Assembly: GCF_000004195.4 (NCBI RefSeq)
Contig: NC_030679.2
Span: 35,205,712-35,269,711 of the forward strand
Reading direction: 5' to 3'
DNA length: 64,000 bases
From: Xenopus tropicalis
Taxonomy: Eukaryota; Chordata; Amphibia; Anura; Pipidae
This document shows, piece after piece, positions 44,786-55,814 of the stretch. The notes beneath the pieces were generated by a model, which was not told the origin of the DNA, did no database searches, and saw nothing but the letters and a program-made list of their open reading frames with translations. The translations under genes and the position numbers were made by a program. The first letter of the stretch is position 1. The number at the start of each line of letters is the position of its first letter.

Positions 44786-45262
44786 TAGTGATGAGCAAAT
44801 CCATCCTGTTTTGCTTTGCTGAAAAATTGGTGAAACTTTGCAGCAAAATGCAACTTTTTTGATCACTATGAAGATTTTCATTCATTCAGGTCATGGTATA
44901 TCTAGTATAAATAAATCTAAAGCAACTGGACTTGCTAAGTAATCATTAAAGACGTTTCACTACTCATCCAACAGCGTCTTCAGTTCAACTGAAGAAGCTG
45001 CTCGGATGAGTAGTGAAACATCTTCAATGATTACGTAGCAAGTTCAACTTTTTTGATGTGTGCAATTTTTTTTCACTTGACAGTGCCTTTTTTTGATGTG
45101 ACCGCAACTTTTCTGATGTGACCGCAACTTTTCTGATGTGTTCGCAACTTTTTTGACACACCGACTATTTTTCCATGCCCATTTCGTGGAAAAAAATCAC
45201 AGATGGCGAAATACAAAATTTCGTTGCAAATCCATGTCTAGCAAAAAATTTGCTCATTACTA
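44786..45262 (+). mobile_element. hAT-type MITE (TAGTGATGAGC family), split by a Penelope-like insert
   Basis: Left end TAGTGATGAGCAAATCCATC, right end AATTTGCTCATTACTA. The core has three 20-bp repeats of GATGTGACCGCAACTTTTCT type (45,095-45,150). Its right duplication CTCTTACA (45,263-45,270) matches, 7 of 8, the sequence CTCTTAAA obtained when the Harbinger MITE at 44,482-44,781 and one TAA are taken away. Confidence 0.9.
44864..45044. mobile_element. Penelope-like inverted repeat with two hammerhead-like cores
   Basis: 181-bp insert flanked by 13-bp repeats CAACTTTTTTGAT (44,851-44,863 and 45,045-45,057). Its right half carries, on the plus strand, CTGAAGA (44,989-44,995), stem CTGCTC-GGAT-GAGTAG (44,998-45,013) and GAAAC (45,015-45,019); its left half has the same order on the minus strand (TCTTCAG at 44,977-44,983, GTTTC at 44,954-44,958). 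The halves form an imperfect palindrome of about 58-bp arms. Related remnants at 7.3 and 27.2 kb support a family; the Penelope-like name rests on recalled similarity. Confidence 0.65.
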
Positions 45263-45505
45263 CTCTTACAGCTAAATGTTATTTTTTTATTTCACAAGTT
45301 TAAAACAACCATATCCTAAGGCATTTTGTATCCAAACAGCCAAAGTGCTGGCTGTGCATACAAATATGAATACTAGTACTATTTTAATTAGTATTCATTG
45401 TTAGTGTTCTTTTTGCTTTTTCTTGTATGTAGACATTACCAATCAGCCAGCCATTTATTAGAAGCAGTATTCCATCTGACTGCAGTATATATATGTACAT
45501 ATAAT

Positions 45506-45726
45506 TAGTGATGAGCAAATCTGTCCTGTTTCGCAAATAATTTGCGGTGGAAACGGCAGAAAAGCCCTGAAACGTGTTTGTTGCACACATTTTTTGTTGT
45601 GCGCATCTTTTTTTGGCACGTGCGTCTTTTTTTCTATTTTGCCTATATTTGATGACACCGCAACTTTTTTCGCAGCAGATTTTCGCCGAAGATCCATGCC
45701 TGGCGACAAAAATTTGCTCATTACTA
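45506..45726 (+). mobile_element. hAT-type MITE (TAGTGATGAGC family)
   Basis: 221 bp; TAGTGATGAGCAAATCTGTC to AATTTGCTCATTACTA; perfect duplication CATATAAT (45,498-45,505 and 45,727-45,734). Confidence 0.93.
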
Positions 45727-45750
45727 CATATAATAAAGCAATTAGTAAAA

Positions 45751-45817
45751 TACAGGTATCAGTTATACCTGAGCTTTCTGGATAATGGGTTTTTAGATAC
45801 CAGATCTCATGCCTGTA
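45751..45817. mobile_element. Palindromic MITE (ACAGGTATGGGAYCC family), deleted copy
   Basis: Both outer ends (TACAGGTATCAG, CTCATGCCTGTA) with almost all of the interior missing. Confidence 0.65.
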
Positions 45818-45819
45818 CT

Positions 45820-47184
45820 TTTTCTAGAAGGTGCATTGGTGTGTTGGTGAGCGGGGTGGGCTTTGTATTATTCTATTATACTGTATAGCATGCATGCAGT
45901 TTTATTGGTGTATTATTAAACATTGCCTTTAGGCATAAACAAGCATAAATAGGCATAACTAAGCAAACGTTATTATGCTTGCAGAACAAGCTTTTATTTT
46001 TGATGTGAGTGTTGCAAGCTCAGTGCAGTAACCTGTAGCCATTTGCTCTTCATTAAGCTGGTAAAAACCAAAATGAAACCTTCAAAACAGGGACATAAAA
46101 CTAAAAACAGTTTTACTTCTTTTAAGATGCTGTTTATCAGCATTTTATATGTTATTCTGCTTAAAAAAAAAACATAAAATATATAATCATTGTATATAAA
46201 ACACTGAAACCAAAAAAGTCACACAAAGAAGCTACATATTTGAGAGACTGTTCAACTAATCAGGGCTTTTCTATAGCAGAGGATAAATAATCACTTGCAG
46301 CCCTCACTGCCTCATTATTTTGATTAGTTCAGCATCATTTGACACTGATGTGATTTACTCTTGACCAATCAGAAGAGTGTAGCTCAGACTCCAAATGAAC
46401 TGCAAATCAAACAGGTTTATGACAGTTTCACAACAAAATTATAACTTAATATGGTAGAATTTGAGCTCAGAACACCACAGGACTGCCATACTTACTCTGC
46501 CTGGGTTTGCTGATGGGTCTGTTTATATGACTTGCACAGCACAGGAATTAGCAGGAGGGGGGTAGGAATTTTAATTGTGTTACAGGTACAGTAACTTCTC
46601 TTGGGATTTTGAAATGCTTTACATTTGTATGTCTGACAGTCCTGATTAATGATAATTAGTAACAAAAAAATATATATTTAAGTTGCTGCTTGCATTACCT
46701 TTTATTGAATCAAATCGATAAGTAGACCTATCACAACAAAGACAAAAATAGAAGAAGTGTTGATAATTCTATAGGAGGGGAAGGAAAACATCTTGTGCTA
46801 AGGAAGTAAAGAGATGATGTAGGTATGGGTAGTTGTAGCTTATATGAGCTAGCGGTACGTATAGAGATGTGAATCCATATTTAAGACAAGTTTTGGCACA
46901 TAAATTAACATTATTTTCCACAATGCAGTATGTTTTTCCCACAATTACAGCATCACTGTAACTCAAGTCTGGCACAAGTGGGCACAAGTACCTGTTATCA
47001 ATGGCATCAGTACAGGCACAAATTTGCATCCATTTTTGTACATTGCCCTAAGGTCATAAAAGATACTTCTTTTTCTGAGAGCAAATCAATAATAATGGGA
47101 AGCAAAAGTGGGGTTTACACATCCTTCACATCAGTATCTGTCCCAGGGGAGCTTTTGTATTACTGTTTTCCTTACAGTCCTTGC
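45820..47184. other. AT-rich stretch without recognisable gene
   Basis: No gene, RNA or repeat recognised; open frames 46,769-47,029 and 46,930-47,187 overlap antisense and have no domain. Confidence 0.45.
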
Positions 47185-47270
47185 TAGTGATGAGCAAATT
47201 TGTCCCGTTTTGCATTTGCGAAACAGCGAAAATGCAAAAAAAATGGCTTGTCACTTTTTTTTATCAAGTA
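47185..47270 (+). mobile_element. hAT-type MITE (TAGTGATGAGC family), left fragment
   Basis: TAGTGATGAGCAAATTTGTC then about 65 bp of family-like sequence; right part missing. Confidence 0.75.
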
Positions 47271-47274
47271 GTGA

Positions 47275-49379
47275 ATTCTTGTGGACGTTTCGCTTCAAAA
47301 GATTACGCTACCTTCAAGCATTCCTTAAAAAGTTCTCAATGTGCAATTAAAATTTGCAGTGCAATAACAAGGAACAATATCCACTGAGAAATACAAATTT
47401 TTATTCTTATTTGTTTTTTTCCTTTTACGACTTACATTACATTCCCCAAAAGTGTTGGGAAGAAGCCAGAGCTAGAGCTGGAATCCAACCTAGAACCCAG
47501 CAATTCAATGCACCATTGTTCTGCAAGTTTATTTCCGTATCATCCTCACTAGGATCAGTTTCTTGTAGTTTCTGTAGGTTGCAAGTTTTTATAATGGAGA
47601 GATCAATCTTGATTTACTTCATTTTAATGTTGATAAGAGTTATATACAAATGATTTGCTAATCTGATTTCAGCCATTACATCATGGAGGGTAGGCTCAGC
47701 CCGCATTGGAGGTGCTCTGAGTACCTGAGTTGCTGCTGGGGTTGCACTTTTTTTCATTAAACATGAGGATGAACCAGGGCAGGTCGTGGAGATGGTACCA
47801 TTTAGTGTTGAGTTACGGGAAAACTTCTCCAGGCAAACTGCAGCCTCAGAGGTTAATTTTTGAGCCCTTTTGACCCTCTGAGGTTAAGGTAGCTAGGTGA
47901 TTCCCTTAGACATTGTGGTGGTGCCAATTGAGTGGGCTGTTCAGGAATTTTGCAAGGTCTTTTCCAGAGCTCCGTGAGATGCAGTGGTCAGGCCATGGCC
48001 CCAGGGTCAGTTTCTTCAAAAACCAAATAACCTAATTATGAAAGCTGGAGGAAGGTAAACTACTGTATTCAAATTGTTTCTAGTTTTGGTGGATTTCAGC
48101 TGTCATTTTAGCTTGGTCTCTGTAGCTTCCTGTTTGCAGTTTAGCCCTTATAGCTCAGATTACACATTCCTAAGGGCGGGGGGAATGAGTTTTATGAATT
48201 CTTATGGAAGGGGGGGAGCAGGAGAGGAGACAGAGGAGAGAACTCTCCAGACTCTGGCCTCAGGAATAAAGGTTTTTTTTCTGAGAGAAGAAGTCAGATA
48301 CCCTAAGAACATAAAAAAAACATACATAACAAAAAAGAAGACAAGAAATCATGTGTTTCTTTTGATAGAGGACTCAGTGCAGCTTTTTTTGTGAGTGCTT
48401 ATGGCTGTATTTACATAGACCTTTCTGATAAAGCTTACTTAGTTTTTACCTTTCCTTATCTTTTAAGTTCAGTCACAGACCTTCCGAATCGCCTCTGATA
48501 TAGATAAAGTTTCTTCACTAAAATAACTGGATATACTATAGCACACAAGGCTGATACTATAATGATTAAGATGACAGAGAATAATGTAATGGTTCTTTCA
48601 GAATAATATGCTTGGAACTTTCCCATATAACAAGCTTACATTAAATGAATAAAAAAAAACTATAAAAATTCACTATTTGTGAACTGTTAGAAACCTTCAT
48701 AGTAAAGTAATTTAGATAATTATCAATATTTATATTTTGTTCATAAATACACAGTATGATATAGGTTTTTTAATTAACAATGCATTCACTCCTGTAAGTG
48801 TAATTGTGTAATTTTTAGAAATGTAATTTTTCTGTTGTAACAGCAGGACTATGATATTACCAGTTCAGCAAACTATAGCAAATATTTGAAAATGCTCTCT
48901 TTGTTTGACCCTGGTTTTAAACATTCTCCCTAGCCACACAGTCCTATGCAGAAACTTTTCTTTAGATCTCCAATGACTTTCCAAGTCTCCACTTCAAAAC
49001 TCTTTTTTGGCTTTATCTCAGTTTCTTTGTTGTTTGATTGAAAGTGTTTGTTTTCAATGAATATATATACGTTGTTCTGAACCTTTTATTACATTGTCTG
49101 ACCTGTTACTGGTTATTGTTACAACTCGCAAAAGAATATATTTATATTGCCCTAAAATATTTTTGTTTAAATGCTTTTTTCTTCTTTATGGTTTTAATTT
49201 ACTATTTCATTTTTAGGCTATATGTGCAGTCTTTGGGAGTTATAAATGTGCCCCTTTGCAGGAGTCCCAGTACAGCTTTTATGTCATTCCTTGTGCATGC
49301 CAAATTTTATATGCTGAACTTATTGCACCAGCCTAAAAGTTCAATATTTTTATAACAGTAATGATTCAGGTCTTTACAG
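47275..49379. other. No recognised gene; GC-richer block 47.65-48.3 kb
   Basis: The block 47,650-48,300 is GC-richer than its surroundings and ends with AATAAAGGTTTTTTTTCTGA and GAAGTCAGATACCC, which suggests an old retroelement end, but I cannot name it. The rest is AT-rich without features; frames such as 48,074-48,394 and 49,038-49,355 lack domains. Confidence 0.4.
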
Positions 49380-49389
49380 TTCTCACAGG

Positions 49390-50172
49390 AGCTCCCCCAT
49401 CTTGGATTCCATTAAAAGTTTCAGTGGCATTGCACATGCTCAGTGCGCTCTGGGCAGTTAAACTTAAGGGTCGTTGTCCAAGTAGAAATTGAGGTTAGCC
49501 TGTCATAAACTGATTCTACAGGGTTGATTATTGAATTCCAATGCAAATTGCACTATTTGGAGCTACAATGTACTAATCTGTATTATTTACTAATCAGCGT
49601 TGTATTGTGACATTTATATTGTATATATACTGTATATCAGGGATCCCCAACTATTTTTACCTGTGAGCAACATTTCAATGAAAAATGAAAAAAGCTGGGG
49701 AGCAACACAAGCACAAAATCTTTCATAGTACGTGACCAATAAGTACTTAGATTGGTTAATTAGTAGCCCAATGTGGACTGCCAGACTACTAGAGGCTCTT
49801 TTTGGCAGTACATATGGTCTTTATGCCTCTAAAACTTGCCTCCAAGTCAGAAATTAAAAAATGGGCACCAACTTTGAGGCCACTGGGAGCAACATCAAAA
49901 AGGTTGGTGAGCAACATGTTGCTTGGGAGCCACTTGTTGGGGATCACTGCTGTATATTATGCATTGATCCCTAAGCTCAGATAAGTGACAGCAGCACAGA
50001 TCATGTGCAGTGAATCAGCAGAAAAGAAGATGGGGAGCTATGGGGGCATATTTGGAGGCACAGACCTTCATTACTAAAGGGCTGTGGTTGCCTCGGGCTG
50101 GTACAGAAGGCCAAAACATAATGTACAACATTTATCCCCCTACTTCTATAGTTAAGCTTTAATTCACCTCAA
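49390..50172. mobile_element. T2-like MITE, host of a nested hAT
   Basis: Motifs CAGTGGCATTGCACATGCTC, AGCAGCACAGATCATGTGCA, GTTGCCTCGGGCTGGTACAG, end TTAAGCTTTAATTCACC, which I recognise as a frog T2-type repeat whose intact end is TTAAAGGAG-like. Terminal TTAA sites are decayed. Split by the hAT at 49,638-49,949. Confidence 0.6.
49638..49949 (-). mobile_element. hAT-type MITE (CAGTGATCCCCAAC family), complete
   Basis: 312 bp; CAGGGATCCCCAAC / GTTGGGGATCACTG ends; perfect 8-bp duplication CTGTATAT (49,630-49,637 and 49,950-49,957). Reference copy for the family in this window; no coding capacity. Confidence 0.95.
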
Positions 50173-50174
50173 AT

Positions 50175-51767
50175 ATTTTGTCAGTTTTTGGACCAAGCCG
50201 TATTGTTACCATGCATGTGACCTATTTAAAATTAAAATAATGGTTGCCAGCGGTGCATTCATTGCAACATGAATCAACCAAATCTGAAACGGATTTACAA
50301 TTGACCTGATGCAATGCATTATTTAGCCTAGATCTATAAAAAATTAAACTTTCACCCAGTGAGCTGAACTACCTGGAAGTGACCATCTGCCCCATAAATG
50401 TAATGTGAAATTGCACTAACATCTGTCCAGATGTAACTGTGGTTGATTATCCTACAACTTGATGTATTATAGCCACTATTCATTAGTGTTTTTTTTGTCT
50501 GTAATGTAGGATACCTCTTTATTGCCTGGGACATAACAGGCAGAAGCTTTACATCCAAAAGGCAAAGACAACTTTTTGCTGTTTCCTGGCAAACAGTAGC
50601 TAAGGTCCTGTTGGCATTAAAAACATAGATACCCTCAACAAATCCTTCCATCATACTGAAGACACATTGGGAATTTTGACCGTCCCACAATATGTAAAAC
50701 TGCAAACAATTGTCTTTAATAATGCCTGGTGTCCTGAAGGCCTGTTTAATTTTGCAACATTTTGCATCTGTTGCTTAAAGAGACAATAAACACCCCTTTT
50801 CAAAATATGCTTAATGAAATGGGGTTCTACTAACATACTTTTTGCCTATTGTTTAATTTGAAAATACCTATGGTTTCTGTTATTTGTGATGCATGAAATC
50901 AGTCTCATTTTAGTTGCACAGAAGTTGAGATGCTGATAAAACAAATCACCAGTTCACTGAGAAGCCCCTTATAATGAGCTGTTCAAAGGCTGCTTCTTAG
51001 AGAAAAGAGGCATTTGTTTGTTCAAAGGTAGTTAGAAAGCTCTGAAAAACTGCCCTGGTTATAAAGAAAGGGGGTACATTCTTTGAAAATAGCGCAACTT
51101 TCAAATAAGTGCTTTTTAATGACAAAAAATGGGAAATTATGGATATGTAGCTATGATGTCTATTACAAATACAACATATTACATACATAGAGAAGCTTAA
51201 GATCACTGACTTATCGTCAGAGTGAGGCAAACCAAGAAATAGGTTTTGCATATTTGTTTTTTGTGTAAAATTCTTTTGCACCAATATAAATAGACACATA
51301 GAATATATTCCAGTACAAAGATAGTTTCTTAACTTTAGGATATCTAGTCCACCAGTATATTAGTAGAATATTGTGCTTCTTTAGGCCACAGAAGACACAA
51401 CTGTCAATCTACCGTGCTTTGTTTTTGATCAAGGATCTCAGTATTTGTTCTTTACGATTTGCTTAATGTCAAGGTAACAATGCTTCTCTTGTTTAACATT
51501 GAAACATTCAATTAACCTTATTCAGATAACCACTGCAAAATCTATACTACCTAAATGTTCACTTGAAAACCATGATGTTCATTTGGACTGAAGTCAGAAT
51601 TAGGGGATTTAAATCAATACCAAATTGACTGGGATGACAAGGATGACGCTACCCTTTTGAAGTGTAAAAATTACATGAATGATTATTATTCAGCATTAGT
51701 TATAAAACCGTAATGATTGTTTTTTTTGTTAAATCAAAAGTACTGTGGTGAATGTTTAAAGGATCAT
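50175..51767. other. Mostly unique AT-rich DNA
   Basis: A TTAAAGAGACAATAAACACC start near 50,775 may be the left end of another T2-type MITE, but no right end was found. No gene; the 117-codon frame at 50,352-50,705 (minus) has no domain. Confidence 0.4.
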
Positions 51768-51770
51768 TAA

Positions 51771-52150
51771 GGGGCCCATTTACTAAACAATTTTGAGATA
51801 AATTCATATTTTTTCTAAATTACAGAACATTTCGTAATGTATGTGAAAAGTCTGTTAAAATTTTGTGTTTTTTTTTGCGCAAAGAATTCGGAATTCGTTT
51901 TGTGCTTTGGTTACACTTTCATCAGGACTATCTTTTCGCCAGGTTTGATTTGTCGATTGCCATCGAGTCCTGTGGAAAGCTTCCAAAGCCAGAAAGGTTT
52001 TCATGGCGTTAACAAACTTTTTGGCACAAAAACTTTGTGACTTGCAGAACGCAATTGCGATATTTCCTTACGAATGATAAAAGCATTGTCGAGCCATTTT
52101 AGAACTGCAGAAATTATCGTGGTTATTTCAAAATTATACCTTATCGTGTT
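51771..52150. mobile_element. Harbinger-type MITE (GGGGCAnATTTAY family), left part
   Basis: TAA followed by GGGGCCCATTTACTAAAC, as at the 16.7-kb end; the interior has CGnAATTCG-like modules. The right end is not found. Confidence 0.55.
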
Positions 52151-52224
52151 TCAAGGCCAAAAAATGCCCCATAGAGAATGAGATTTATTAATTTTCAAAC
52201 AAGAGATTCTAATTGCCTGCTATT

Positions 52225-52590
52225 TAATATATTTTGGGGGGAATGTAAAAAAAAGTCATAAACTGAAACAAAATGTGCACAAATAAGAAAAAAATTCTAA
52301 TATTGCAATGTAATTTCCTTTATTAGACTGTTATCGCATCGCAGATTTTAATTGCGCATTGCAAACTTTTTAAGGCATGATTGAAGGTACTCTTTTGGAG
52401 TAATTGTAACAAATTTTTCATTATGACGTTTTATTACATACACTAGGCACTGTCGCAAACAATAACATTTGCAAACTTTCCTCCAGTGGTTATTAAACAG
52501 TTTTTGCGTTCACAAAGCCCATAATTAATTTGCACAAAGGCAAATTTGTTCACACGGAGGCATACATTTTTGCATTGTGAATAATTGTCC
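52225..52590. mobile_element. Possible decayed MITE
   Basis: Repeat-like interior with GCAATGTAATTTCC, ATCGCATCGCAGATTTTAAT and TTTGCACAAAGGCAAATTTG; boundaries and family uncertain. Confidence 0.3.
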
Positions 52591-52680
52591 TGTTACTGAC
52601 TTTTATTACATTCCCCCATTTATCTCTAGCATACTTAACCTGTTGTATACATTAGTGCCATTTTACAAAATATTCAAGAG

Positions 52681-52920
52681 TAGTGATGGGGGAAATGTTT
52701 CGGCAGGCATGGATTCGCGGAATTTTCCTGTTTCGGCATTGGCGGATTGTTTAGCGAAATGGATGAAAAAATTTGCCACGGAAAAATTCGCTGTACATCC
52801 AAAAATTGTTGCCACAAAAGAATAGCTGTGGGTGACAAAAGAATAGTCATGGGCGTTTCGAGAATCTTTTCAAAGATTTGCAGATTTTTCGGCGAAACGG
52901 GACAGATTTGCTCATCACTG
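52681..52920 (-). mobile_element. hAT-type MITE (TAGTGATGAGC family)
   Basis: 240 bp; TAGTGATGGGGGAAATGTTT to ATTTGCTCATCACTG (last base changed); perfect duplication TTCAAGAG (52,673-52,680 and 52,921-52,928). The core has two AAGAATAGCTGTGGGTGAC-like units, close to the monomer amplified at 12.1 kb. Confidence 0.93.
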
Positions 52921-52934
52921 TTCAAGAGCTAAAT

Positions 52935-54715
52935 TATGGTAAAGGTCTTTTAGGCCCCTAGCTGGACAGAATTTCCCAAGGACATACAAATGCTGAGGTC
53001 CTAAAGCACCATGAAATCAAAAGCCCAGTTTGAAGGGCTTTATATCACTTTACTAAGTTAAGTTTGTAGAAGACAGGAGGTAGGTGAATTAGCTATAAAA
53101 TAGTTAAATGTAATGTCCAATTTTACCAGGTGATAGTAGCAACCCAGAAGGTTGGTTATATGTGGGAATCCCCTAGTAGGAGTGGGCCCAGAAACCAATA
53201 CCTGGCTTAAATAAGATATGAAGATTCTACAGCACCTTATTAACATGTGATTTCTCAGCCTTTGCCCAGGGGAAAGTGTTCTTGGTAAGAGCTAGTTATG
53301 GGCATGTGAGATCATCTAATATGTGTATATATCATTTTTGCCAAACTACAAGAAACAGCCATGTATACAATCAAACTGGGCTGAATCCAAAGCAAATTAT
53401 GCTCATAATTTCATTAGGCCCCCCTACTTCAAATGTGTTATACATGTAAAATACTGTTGAAATACAAAATGCATTTTTCTCTTTTCTTAGCTCAGAGTTG
53501 CCAAATGGTGCTTGCCCTTCCCCTTATCAAAGAATGAAGGGATGATTAATGATACTGTTTAATATTGCTTGTGAAACAATAATAGAATATCTTACACTTC
53601 TGTGTAAAGGAGTATTGCATTAAGGAGCATTCATTTAACAGGTCTTTTTTATTGTATTTTTTTGTTTTGAGAGAAAAAAAAGTCTACTCTGAGTTTCTTA
53701 CAAAAATGAGGCCTTGGGGAAATTAGTCTACAAAGGGAAGTGCTAATTGAGTGAATAAATCAGCTGTTTGTTGTAGAAATCATATCCATATCACTTTGCT
53801 GTATTTAAAGTATTGTATACACTCGAGAATAAATGGTGAGTTAATTCTACAAGGATAGTTTTTGAATGTTTTGTTGTAAGAATTCAGTAGGTATGAGTAG
53901 CTCTAAAGATATAATCAGTTGAAAAACTCACGTCTGCAGAATTCTTAAGGGATATAGAACAAAAAATGTTGGCATTTAAATTTGATTTTATGTGAAGAAC
54001 TATAAGGAGAAAATAAACAGGGAATATCTGTATAATGTGAAGAAAGAGAAGGAAAAAGCATGTACAGTATGTGCACATTATTTGTAAGTTTGTGAATTCT
54101 ATTAAATAGAATACGTGTGATTCATTAGGTAAAGGATGAAGAAATGAGTTAAATATGGAAAATAAGCATTGTGCTTATTTTATTTTTATTATTATTTACA
54201 AGTGAATTATAGTATGCTTGCTTGGTCTTGGATAGGGCAGCATTGAGGCACGCCATAAGAAATTTATAGTGCTTTCACACAGCATTTCCGCCAAATTCAC
54301 TCAGCAGATTGTGCGCAGGAGAGCAGAAATTGTGTCTGATGGTTAAGCCAGGGACAGGGATTGTGGGCACGACTGCGGCTGCAGGGGGGCATGGGTGTTT
54401 ATTGCGGATGACAAAATTGAGTTGTAGGTATTTACCAGTAACACAGAATCAGAGGAAGCAAAGAAGGAGAGAAGGCTAGAAATGAGAGAGTTAGAGAGAG
54501 TAGTTATATAAAACATTCGAGTGTTGCGAATCAGGGTTTTAGGCTGAGTGTTAGGAAAAGGAGAAGTGGACCAGACAGAAGAATAGATAAGTTGATGACA
54601 TGAAAGAGGAAAAGGCTCACTGTTAAATGCACATAGATCTTGATTTATTTGTGTGTGTAATGGGCTAATTAATTATCAATTTATCAATATCCAAGTGAAC
54701 TTTAAAGTTAAGTTT
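52935..54715. other. AT-rich stretch without recognisable gene
   Basis: Includes a GC-richer piece at 54,240-54,420 that I cannot assign. No gene or RNA recognised. Confidence 0.4.
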
Positions 54716-54719
54716 TTTC

Positions 54720-55040
54720 TACTTGAAAAAAACTTGATTGTTTGCTTATCAATGAAAAAATCCAACTATATAAAACACTAGATTGAATAATATCACAAAA
54801 AACTCAAATACCACAAATTTGTGAGTTTACAAAAACAAAAATCTTGAATTGAAAAAATGGTTTGAATTTTGCCTTGGACAGCTTCCCTTGACTTATACAT
54901 AAATTTGCAAGCTTTTAGATGCCAAAGTTTTACTTTCAAGCTTTTAGATTTTTTGCACTTAATAGATATCGAACATTCAAGTTTTTGAACCATAATTCAA
55001 ATTTTGTGAGTTTTAACACAAACATTTTTGTGGAAAAAAA
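54720..55040. mobile_element. Possible old MITE (AT-rich, ACTCAAAT/TTGAGT modules)
   Basis: Dense CTTGAATT, AAACTCAAAT and AAGCTTTTAGAT modules (AAGCTTTTAGAT occurs twice, near 54,910 and 54,939), as in old frog MITEs. A similar stretch lies at 21,340-21,470. No ends defined. Confidence 0.35.
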
Positions 55041-55472
55041 AATGTACATTTTTGAGCAGTGATTAATCACTGCTCAAACTAAAATGTGTGTGTATGTGTA
55101 TGGTGAATTTTATCCCACTAACCTACATTTTCCAAATACCTGCATATTTATGTGATGCAAAAAGTCACTTCTTTAGGAAAGATTATTCAGCATTAATATT
55201 ATCCATATTTTGAATTTTGTCATGGAAAACCAAGCACTCACTGTACAACCTTTGACTTTTAAATCTGCTCAGAATAAAGCTTCTATGCAGAAAATGAAAT
55301 CCTAAAGCCAATGTCTTTTAACCACTACAAGTCTGACGTTTTATTTTTAGAGTTACCACTTATCAGCTACCAGTTATCCCTTCTGGTGCATTGAGATATA
55401 CACACACACAAACACGCACAAAATATAATGTCCTAGGATATATATTTTTTAAAACATATGGGTAGGCAGAGT

Positions 55473-55690
55473 ATAAAGGTGGCCATACACGGGACGATTG
55501 TAGCTGCCGATATCGGTCCCTTAGACCGACTCAGGAGCTTATCGGCCCATGTAGGGGCACAAACGATGGGCCTGCCTAACCGATATCGGGCCTGAAATCG
55601 GGCAGATATTGATCGGATCGGGGACCGCATTAGCGTCTGAATTAGCCTAAATCCTCCCGATAGATACAGATATCGATTATGCTGAATGCT
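55473..55690. mobile_element. GGTGGCCATACACGGG-type MITE, left part
   Basis: AAGGTGGCCATACACGGGAC at the left, then GCTTATCGGCCCATGTAGGG paired with it as an inner inverted repeat; a frog MITE whose right half is missing. CpG- and GATATCGG-rich. Confidence 0.6.
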
Positions 55691-55762
55691 TTGGAGCTGG
55701 GACTTTCTGGTTAAGGAGTCATTTCATAAATTTTATCCCCATAAATTACGTCTACTGATTTA

Positions 55763-55811
55763 AAGCTTTCTGGATGAGGGGTTTACAGATAAGGGATCCT
55801 ATACTTGTATA
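55763..55811. mobile_element. Palindromic MITE (ACAGGTATGGGAYCC family) fragment
   Basis: AAAGCTTTCTGGATGAGGGG and AAGGGATCCTATACTTGTAT only. Confidence 0.5.
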
Positions 55812-55814
55812 GGA

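Noticed and set aside
50352..50705. 117-codon minus-strand frame
   Set aside because: No domain, no splice or promoter evidence; length is within chance for a 64-kb window.
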